In this document: piece after piece, positions 55,001 through 64,000 of the stretch
Layout: each line of letters starts with the position of its first letter
Numbering within the stretch: position 1 is the stretch's first letter
From: Castanea sativa
Taxonomy: Eukaryota; Streptophyta; Magnoliopsida; Fagales; Fagaceae
Reading direction: 5' to 3'
Length of the DNA stretch: 64,000 nucleotides
Assembly: GCF_040712315.1 (NCBI RefSeq)
Contig: NC_134013.1
Span: 2,267,001-2,331,000 of the forward strand
Notes under the pieces: generated by a model
The model's input: the letters and a program-made list of their open reading frames with translations, nothing else
The model's database searches: none
What the model was told of the DNA's origin: nothing
Made by a program: the position numbers and the translations under genes

Positions 55001-58000
55001 TTTGAAGTTGTAGTACAAAGTTCTTCCTAAGAACTGAAAGATGTATGTTGTCTTTTGCTAGAATTTACGTACCAAACTTGATAAAATTAAAAATCAAGAA
55101 GTGAGAATATGTGCAGGTTTGTTTTTATGAGCCCGGGTGCATGCTTTGGGAGTGCATCATATTCATTGTTTAGTTCTCCCTCTCTCTCTCTCTTTTTGAC
55201 TTTTTTGTTTAACATTTGATTGGGGCGTAACCCTGTCTATCCTGATGAACTGTTTCAGGATATAAGAAACCTGTTATGTTTCTCTTCTATAAGCAATTGT
55301 GCAAGTCTAATCTCATATCGGCAGTGAATGTTATCTAATATGGCATGGCTTCTTGCGTTGGATTCTCTATATAATTTTTTCTTTTTACTTTGTTTCAGTG
55401 ATGAATTCTCAGTATAACTTTGATATTACTCTACCAATTTATAATTTGAGTTTCTTGTTTTTACTTATTTATGATCTTTTGTTATGAAAATTGGAGTATT
55501 CTACTGTTTTGTTGTTGCTTGTAACTTCTTTTTATTTTTTATTTTTTTTATTTTATGAATAAAATAATTTATTAGATCGATGGACTAGCTGAGCTACACA
55601 GAAAGTGTGCAGAATAGTCCTAAATAATTACATGCTGAAATTCAATGAATTGCTTGTAACTAAGGTTTCATTTTCTTACTTCAGTCACCAGTTGATGGAA
55701 AGCCCATGCTTCTAACACCTGAAGAATCAATTCAAATCCAAGTAGGTACTTCTGTTGAGATTGTTTCTTGTTAATCTGGGGCCTTGATTTTATTTACAAG
55801 AGTCCTAGGTTTCTGTAGTGAATGTCTTTGAATTTATATAATCAGTTATAGTACTTATCATAAAGAATCAGTTAACATACTTTCTCAAAATGTCATGAAG
55901 AGCATTTATCAGATTTATGGGATATTTGGCACGTATCTTTTTTGTTTTCGTTTTTATGATTGCATTTTTTATTTTTTATTTTTTTCAGTGTAACCCGAAT
56001 ATTGGATTCTCTAGCTATTAGGATGCTCTTTCTTTAGAGGACTTTCATGGCAACTCCATGACTTTATATTTTGGCTCTTGAATTAATTTATTTTTATTTC
56101 ATTAATGATTTTTTCCCTCTTTGATCTCTTGTAGATATTGAACTCTTAGTAGCTAGCTTAGAAATGTTAACGGGAATGCATTATTGAGAAATTTAATTAA
56201 TTATCACAATTGACAACCTAATAATATATTGTCATTGCATAAATTTTAGTTTTATTTACCGACGGCCAAAATAATTAATTAGTATTTTGAAACTTTGGAG
56301 AGGGGGGGGAGGGGAAAATTGAAGCTTGTGTTTTATTTGAAACTTTTGGTGGTGGTATGGATATTCTATTGATTTTTCGGATTTGTTATAGCATATTTAT
56401 AATATCCCGAGGAACTCACCTTAAGGTGGACTACTCTGCAGAAATTTGCCAGTTTAAAATTCTAGACAGAAGTTAAAAATCAAACATCCAAAGGGTTGAG
56501 TGCTAAAGCATGGTTATTGTTTCTTTATTACTTCCTTCTTGAATACCTTGTGTCCTTATGTTTCCCCAAAAAATTGTGCAGAACAGGATTGGAGCAGATA
56601 TTATTATGGCTCTTGATGATGTAGTGAAAACAACCATTACTGGTCCACGAATAGAAGAAGCAATGTACCGCACTCTTAGATGGATAGACAGATGTATAGC
56701 AGGTAATTGCATTTTGTACCCAGAATAGAAACACTCATGTTTAATTTCACTAACAACATAAAGAGGTTATAAATCTGTATGATACATAATCAACCTTAGT
56801 TAGTTTTCTAATGCAGTATCCTTGGTCCACCTGCAACTTCCTAGGCTTCTCAACCCAAAAGATCTTTTCCTTAGGTTTATTATTCAGGCCTTGGTTGAAA
56901 TCATGCTTTTAAGTTATGTAGAATGTAAGCATTGTAATGGCTAGGTTAGTGAGTTGTTATGCTTATACAAGATTGATACATGTAGTGCTAATATGTCAAT
57001 AATATGATACTGTGATATCTTGGCCTGTAGTGTTTTCCCTGGATCTCCTAGTGTTTCATGGATGATCCAATAATGTTCTTTTGTGCCATGTAGCATCTAT
57101 ATCAAAGAACCAGTCTTCCTTGGGTAAATTTTGGGCTTATTCTGACTAAGTTACTGTTATTCTCACTGGATTGCATCCTGTAAGCAGCGCACGAGAGACC
57201 ACATGAGCAGAATTTGTTTGGTATTGTACAAGGTGGATTAGACCCTGTGCTAAGGTGAATCTCAATTCAAGCTGTAATCTTCTTCTTTTTTTTTTGGTTG
57301 AGCTATGTATCTTTTAATTCTGATTCTTTTTCTTTACTAATAATCTTATGTCATAATACTGTAATCAGGGATATATGTGTTAGAGGCCTTGTTGATCGGA
57401 ATTTACCTGGGTATGTGTATACTATTTTCAGTGAATGATAATTCTAGTTGTAAGCTTGGCAGTACTTTTAACACTTCATTGCTTTCATGGTAACTCATAA
57501 GTAGTCAACTACCACAGTTGCAGTTTTTTTGCAATATGCTGTGATACATTTCATGCAGTAAACTTTTTTTTTTTCCTTTTTTTTGGGGAATAAACAGTAA
57601 ATTTGACATGTAACAGAAAGTATATCATCATTACTCTATACTATAGCATACAATATGATTAATACATATGTAAGGTATTATAATTTTAAAAAAATATATG
57701 TATGGTATTACATCCATATGTAAGGAACAGCTTTCATATTATTTTTGAAAAATCAATTAACTTGTTTTTTCTTAAATTTTTTTAAAAATAAATTTTGGTG
57801 TCTACTTTAAAAAATAAAAATAAAAAACTCTGCAGTGTACTTTAAGGTTTTGAAGAAAGCATTTAAAGCCCTCTGCTGCTATCTTTTGCCACGTGTACAT
57901 AAATAATTCTAATTATTTATGCCCTTTACATTAAAAGTTCAATGCTTACAGTTGTTTTCAGAGCTTTAAAGGATTGTGAAAAGTTTTCCTTTGAAGCACC

Positions 58001-60545
58001 ATTTAAATTTGTAACAAGTTTTCCTTTTGTTTTTTGTTTTCAATAATTTCCTGTCGAGCCTTCTCTCTCTTAATTTTTCATTCTCTGTTCAGTTGCCACA
58101 TGTGAGGTTTAATGTCTTTCAGCCAGCAATCGGTTCAACTTTGTTTCATACATTTCAGAGATTTAACTTGTTATACCAATTTGCACACATACATACATCC
58201 ACAATTGATCCCTGTATTTTACTTTAGTAGTGTTATGGTTTATTGATCAAGGAGCCATATTAACAGAGCTTACTCTTGTGACAGTTATGCTATTGGTGGT
58301 CTTGCAGGCGGTGAAAGTAAAGATTCATTTTGGCGTGTTGTTGCTCAGTGCACTGCCGCACTGCCTGAGGACAAACCACGATATGTTATGGTGCAGATTT
58401 CTTTCATCAAATCACCTTACATCGTCCAAACTAACTTGAATTCTTGTGAACTGGGTGGTTCATCTTTTCATATTTTTCCTGTCATGATATTTCCTCAATA
58501 CTTCTTTTCAGGGTGTTGGTTATCCACTGGATATTGTAGTATGCAGTGCTTTAGGTGCTGACATGTATGACTGTGTTTATCCTACTCGTACTGCTCGCTT
58601 TGGCACAGCTCTTGTACCTGAGGTGATAGCTTCTTGTGAACATAAACTATGGAACCATACTTTTACAACATTCTTGATCTTTAAATTTTTTAATCTTTTT
58701 TTGATCTCCAACACGGTTTTTCATACAGTAAATTTATATATGAATGGTTCATATACAAAGACTTTTTGCTTCATTCATATGTTTCTCATGAACATGAAAC
58801 ATACGGGCAGGTCACCTGTTTATGTGAATTGTGAACTATCTTTAACTTTAATATGCATCTCTGTACCTAGTTGCCAGTCAACTCCTGTTAACTATGAACT
58901 TCTTAAAATGTAATGGTATTTCTTTTTCAGTGTGGGTGGAAGGATGATTTCTGATATTTATGATATTTTATGCAGGGAGTGCTGAAGCTAAAACACAACG
59001 CGATGGCTGATGATACTCGTCCCATTGATCCTACATGCGCTTGTATGGTGTGGTCATAACCGAAACATGTCGTATTATAAATTGATATTTTATAATGATA
59101 CACCTGCCTCATTGTATTTATTTCTCTGTAGGTCTGTAGGACCTATTCTAGGGCCTACATCCATTGCCTTGTTACAAAAGATGCCATGGGATCTCAGCTT
59201 CTTTCATATCACAATCTGTACTACATGATGAAGGTACAAATAGAAAAATTTTATATAATTTTTTTTTAATATTTCTTTTCTTCCCTATAAATGAAAGTGA
59301 ATTTCTTTAAAATTGCAGCTTAGCCGAGATCTACACACATCAATAATTGAGGGAAGGTTTCCAGAGTATGTTTTTCTTTTGCTTCCCCCCCCCACCCAAT
59401 CATTTTCTCTTCCTCTTTTTTCTTTCACGTCCTTCTGAAATAGCCGTTCTCCATTCTTGTTCAGTAAATAACTTTATGCCAGTTAAATTCCTCACTTCTA
59501 TCTTTTGGGTAATGACTATTTTAACATTCTTCTCAATCTTATCTTATTGTAGGTTTGTATGTAATTTTTTGCGGATAATGGTATATTTCTTCACTTCTTT
59601 CACTCAAATTGTACCTTTTTCTGTGTATATATTATATTTACTTATTGGTGGGATATTCCCCATCCTGTTTCATTGTATACTCACATTAAGTTGAGAGTAA
59701 AGTCTTAATCTTTAGTGGAGGTGTTATTTACTTTTTTTTTTGGCAATAGGTATTGGACTCTATTTACACGTCTAGTTTATGCCTTAGATATTAATCTTAG
59801 CATAGTGGTCAATAATGTTTTCTTGTTAACAGTGTAGTTCTGAGTTTTGAAGCACTAATTTGAACCGTCAAGACTCCAGTTCATTAGAAATTATGTTAAA
59901 CACACACGAGTGCATTTTTGTTAAAGAGGGCAATGGTACTACTACGTTTCCACCATGGTCTATGGATGTGTGGCTTGTCTATAATTTATGAGTTCTTGGT
60001 GGCAGATGAATTTCAAAATCGTGTCAGCCTGAGAGAGAGAGAGAGAGAAGGGTTTTTTTTTTTTTTTTTTTTGGGGGTGGGGATGCAGGTTTTCAAATTC
60101 CTGTTAGATTAAAACCTCCTTATCCCAATGAACCTATTTACTATTTTGATCCTGCTGTGCTGGGTTGAAAGGTCTTCTATTGGAAATACCGTCAAACTCT
60201 TCTCACATGTATTTTTTGGTAAGTTACACATGCATTTAATAGGTTTTGAAGCCACAACCTCACCCTCCATCCTATTATTATGGGAGAAGAAAGGGCCAGT
60301 TGAGCTTAGCTTAGTGGTGTTGTTGCATTGGTCACTATTATGGGAGAATGGAGTTTTATATATGTGGTTGTTGAATTTGGTCATTTAATTGAAACATTTA
60401 GGGTATTACTCTTGAACCTTTTCATTTCTTTATTGTCTTGTAGTTTCCTAAAGGTGATGTCCCTGAATGGGTATGCAATGCCATGGAGGTTGCTGGAATT
60501 GATATCTCTTCCTGCTGTTCTCCGTTCTCTTCCTCTCAAGATTAA
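52018..60545 (+). CDS. QTRT1: Queuine tRNA-ribosyltransferase catalytic subunit (TGT)
   Basis: Exchanges guanine 34 for queuine in the GUN anticodons of Asp, Asn, His and Tyr tRNAs; in eukaryotes it pairs with QTRT2. Fifteen exons in phase: 52018-52035, 52332-52425, 53250-53428, 54871-54921, 55685-55741, 56582-56702, 57188-57254, 57369-57410, 58285-58390, 58512-58622, 58976-59047, 59132-59233, 59319-59365, 59553-59580, 60444-60545. Total 1197 bp, 398 aa, the usual length. [10 protein letters not shown] holds the general-acid D91. [17 protein letters not shown] holds the likely nucleophile D265. The zinc site is C303, C305, C308 (PTCACMVC) and H333. QGGLD and [11 protein letters not shown] line the substrate pocket. 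All key residues are present and there is no internal stop, so it should be functional. The N-terminal exon codes for only six residues; an organellar targeting peptide is not evident. Confidence 0.96.
53978..54062. repeat. Short tandem motif in QTRT1 intron 3
   Basis: AATAACCTCTAGGTTTAATA occurs at about 53980 and 54040, with a related ACCTAGAGGTTTAATAATG between. A local duplication in the long intron 3, with no coding meaning. Confidence 0.6.
60211..60335 (-). mobile_element. SINE-like copy D
   Basis: On minus: ATGGAGGGTGAGGTTGTGGC, TTCAAAACCTATTAAATGCA, TGTGTAACTTACC then A-rich. Upstream on minus is TAAGCTAAGCTCAACTGGCC, which could be an A-box region. In QTRT1 intron 14, antisense to the gene. 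Confidence 0.55.
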
Positions 60546-60864
60546 AAGTATAAAATATACTCACACGAGGTAGGCTTATATAGAGTTCGACTTGAAAGAA
60601 GTTTACAAGAAATTTAACTTATAGGTGATGATACGGGTGCAGCATAAATTTTGTAGCCCATTTATATGCTGCCTCATTAGGATTTGACCTCTAGAGGTCG
60701 TTTGTCTTCATGTTAATTTATTTTCTAAGCACATTGCATGATAATTTTTTTTTCATTTCTTATTTGTCTTCATGTTATTATTATCATTTTTTTTTGGGTA
60801 GAAATCTTCATGTTAATTCATTTGCTAGTCACCTTGCAAGACAAATATTTTATTGTTGATGTCA
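60546..60864. other. Downstream flank of QTRT1
   Basis: Probable 3' UTR followed by AT-rich DNA. No polyadenylation signal is assigned. Confidence 0.4.
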
Positions 60865-61483
60865 ACCTTGAAGCCTTGAATGTTGAAAATTTGTGTTACA
60901 ATGATGGAGTCTATTGTGATGCTCACGTCTTTCCTCATCGAGGCAATCATGGTTTATATGACTAACATGAGTCGTCAGGTACGGTGCTAGATGCTTCTAC
61001 TCGTGTCACATGAAAATATTTCAAAATCTAGGAGTGTTTGAGAAATGAAAGGGGAAAACCCAATACAATCTGATCAGGTTTGGATAAAGAATTTGACAAA
61101 TACTTAGAAGTTTCAAAGTGATAGGATTTAGTTTGACCGGAATTTTCAGTACACTACCAATTTAAATTTTTTACCTTGAAGTCTCGAATGTTGAAAATTT
61201 GTGTTCAATGATGGAATCGAAATATTTTAATTGTGATGCTCACGTCTTTCCTCATTAAGGCAATCATGGTTTACATGACTAACATGAGTCAAGTTAGGTA
61301 CAATGCTAATTCTACTCATAGCGTCACATGAAAATATGTTCAAAATTTAAGAGTAATTGAGAAATGAATGGGTAAAACACTACAATGTGAACGAATTTGG
61401 ATAAAGAATTCGACAAACTCTTAGAATTTTCAAAGTGAAATGATTTAATTTGACTGGAATTTCAGTATTACAATTTAAATTTT
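60865..61483. repeat. 308-bp tandem duplication
   Basis: Unit 1 starts at 60865 (ACCTTGAAGCCTTGAATGTT) and unit 2 at 61173 (ACCTTGAAGTCTCGAATGTT). Shared blocks include GTGATGCTCACGTCTTTCCT, GACTAACATGAGTC, GTCACATGAAAATAT and TTGGATAAAGAATT. Small indels separate the units. No frame is conserved across both, so it is a non-coding repeat. Confidence 0.88.
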
Positions 61484-64000
61484 TATTATTTGAATGTGTG
61501 TATATATATTTATGTATATGTACACTTAAAAATTAAGAAATTTGTTTATTATATTAGTTACAGCAATGATGGTAACAATGATATACTAGTAGAGATATAA
61601 TTGTATTGTATTAGTGGTTGTGTTGTAATCAAAAGTCCAGCAAATATAAATCGTTAAGTTGCTTTTTTTATAGGGGAGTTTAAACACTTAACATTCTTTC
61701 TTCCCCAACCTAACCAAGTCTTTTTCTTTTCTCGTTCTCAATGACTACAGCTTTATTTATTTTATTTGTCTCTTTGAATAATACTCCTTGTGAGAAATCT
61801 TCGCCTTTTCAATTGTTCTATTAAATTCAATTGCTATCATTTTCACTAAATAGGAAATACTGATACGGGGTATAAATGCCAAAAACATGCAAACTAATTT
61901 CCTTCAGCTCTCTAGCTATGAATAGTAATGGTCACTCGGATTTGACCAGATCTTGAAGAATAGCCAGGGGTTCAAACTTCAATAATTGATACCATTTGAT
62001 CCATAATAATCTTTAATGGAATCTATAATATGACTGCAAAGGACTTATCCAGTTATCTTTACTTTTTAAAGTAAGAATAAATAGACGTTTAACACAAAAA
62101 AAGGCTCTCTAGTCTCACTCTTTATTGATTCTTATTTGCTAATAATTTGGTTGCACTTGGCAGTCTAATGACTAATGATAATGACTAATGAGAACGTTAA
62201 TGTAACATAATCTTTTACTGCAAGTACGGTAAATAAAAGATAAAAGCTAGATAAAATAAGTAGTTGACTCATGTGGGATTTGCAAATAATAAGAAAAATA
62301 ATCAATAAACTGGCTTATAATCAAGATCCAAATGCAAACGAAGTCTTTAACAAGATTATCTTTAGGCAAATTGTATCTCGTATGGTTTGTAGAATATTTT
62401 CTCAAGTGCAAATTTTGAAGCCCATCTTACCATGCTTGTTCCAGTACCAGCACCAAACCAAATGTCGTTTGAGATTAATAAACTAGATCAACAAGGAAAT
62501 TGTGAAGAGATAACAAGTGCTTAATCTCTCAGCGTCTTCTAATTTCATACCAATTCAGCAACAGGTCATTAGTGCATAATCTTTTTCTCCTTTTCCAGAT
62601 GGTTGGTGCATAGTTATCAACTTATCGGCGTCATGAATTATTGGTGCATAATTATTATAGTGCAAATGTAGACGCAATTATAGTCTCTCTAGATCTCTCT
62701 CAATTCATAGTGGTACTAGACTCCTAGTATTAGACTCAAGGTTTTATGGTAATAAGAGCATTCACATCCCAAAATTCTACCCCATTCCAAAAAACTACTT
62801 TATCAATTATACCATACCATTTTATAATACTCTCAGAATCCTAACTTTTATTTTACAATACAACACATTAAAATAATATTTTTACACAATAAAATAATAT
62901 ATCCCAAAATCCAAATAAAAACAAAAACCCAAAAACCAGAAACCCAAAGAGAGAGAGAGAGAGGAATTGATAAAGTACTATTGCTATTTTTTTTACAATA
63001 GTTGGTTTTTACAAGTCCGGATGTGTGGGTGTTTGGGCTTTTATGCTTAATTTTCTCTACATATAGCATATGTCATTCCCAATATAAATGCTCTAAGAAG
63101 TATCAGTAATCAAATGATATTCAAAAATTGAGTGTTCCACCCCATATTGAATTGGAAAAGCCTAACTGATAGTTACAGAAAAGCATCCATCTAGGCTAGG
63201 TTGCTAGGATTTGGGATGTTTACGAGTTTTGTAATTCAATAGCATTGACGGGTTTCTTTAATAAGAAGAAGCAAGATTCAAAATTTTTTTTTTTTTTGGA
63301 TTTAGGCTAGGCTAGGATTCCGTAGCCAGGTTTGCATGGAGATGCCAAAATTGCCAATCATACTGTGAAGTCTTATTCTTGATTGTGTGAAGCACATACT
63401 TTCTGATATATATATGCGTGTCATTTTATGTAATTTAGCAGAAAATGCGAGAGCTCTCTGATTGGACTTTGTCATGGGTGGGGAGTGAGGGTGACCCAAG
63501 GTGTACTTGTTTGATTCCAATTAAAATTTTCAAAGTGTGGTCATGGTATGCATTAATTTTCAAAGCGATTTGATAAGGAATTTGACTTCGTAGATTATAG
63601 AAGGAGTTTGGTAATGCTTCATTTAAGAGGACTTTTAAGCAAGTAACAATGAAAATATGAAAACAGGTAAAGGAAATGCTAATAAGTTTTCAAGTACCAG
63701 GACTGAATTCTAAGTTATTTCTAGCTCCTTTGAATCACAAGAAATGGATAAATTCAAAGCCTAATTCATTTACTTAGTGAAAGATTTTGAAGGTTTACAA
63801 TAAATGGAATAAAGCCAAGTTCTTTACATGAATATCAAATTGGTTCGAAGTAAACATCTTTAAGATTAAACAAGACTAACATTAATAGAGAACCTAAATC
63901 AAATTCCAAAAAACTTATATAAATAAGATTAACCTGGGTAATAAGATTACAATGAAGCACTTACAAGTTACAAGTATGAACATGTTTCAAGTCTACTTGT
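61484..64000. other. Intergenic DNA
   Basis: AT-rich, with T runs and a short GA repeat near 62949-62964. The few open frames are short and without recognisable similarity. I see no exon of a further gene before the window ends. Confidence 0.5.

Noticed and set aside
1..64000. CRISPR array, operon-style gene cluster, viral integration or tRNA genes
   Set aside because: No regularly spaced repeats with unique spacers, no prokaryotic gene spacing and no viral structural or replication genes were seen. tRNA-like B boxes occur only in the SINE-like repeats.

Overview
This is a plant nuclear genomic window, most likely from a woody or otherwise repeat-rich eudicot. It is AT-rich, its genes are split by many GT-AG introns, and the introns and intergenic DNA are full of plant-type mobile elements (LINEs, Ty1/copia remnants, TRIMs, SINE-like copies, MULE-, hAT- and PIF/Harbinger-like elements). 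I cannot name the species. No tRNA, rRNA, CRISPR array or prokaryote-style operon was seen.

Four protein-coding genes can be read from start to stop, with reading phase conserved at every splice junction. (1) ISA3, a chloroplast isoamylase-type debranching enzyme, minus strand, 25506 to 2053: 24 coding exons, 770 aa. (2) An ASHR2-like SET/MYND methyltransferase, minus strand, 34222 to 32993: one exon, 409 aa. (3) A FAM91-family protein, minus strand, 49332 to 38273: 10 coding exons, 1002 aa. (4) The queuine tRNA-ribosyltransferase catalytic subunit (TGT/QTRT1), plus strand, 52018 to 60545: 15 exons, 398 aa. Genes 3 and 4 are divergent and share about 2.7 kb of upstream DNA. The genes have unrelated roles (starch breakdown, protein methylation, Golgi/endosome trafficking by homology, tRNA wobble-base modification), so this is ordinary neighbourhood rather than a cluster.

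Region by region: 1-2052 is AT-rich intergenic DNA with a 57-bp tandem duplication. 2053-25506 is ISA3; its introns carry two intact 280-bp TRIMs with perfect target-site duplications, several LINE pieces, a deleted copia element with 110-bp LTRs, a long-TIR MULE-like element and hairpins. 25507-32992 is intergenic: a G-box cluster upstream of ISA3, a second MULE-like element, a chain of short and long LTR-like units, a hAT-like element with an 8-bp duplication, and a three-unit tandem repeat. 32993-34222 is ASHR2. 34223-38272 holds a LINE ORF1 relic and a long GA microsatellite. 38273-49332 is FAM91, with two MITE-like elements and SINE-like copies in introns. 49333-52017 is the divergent spacer. 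52018-60545 is QTRT1. 60546-64000 is gene-free and holds a 308-bp tandem duplication.

I did not find a new defence or metabolic system. The parts most worth a second look are the mobile-element structures: the TRIM family, the deleted copia element, the hAT-like element with ACCGG-rich ends, the two MULE-like elements with gene-like interiors, and the LTR chain.
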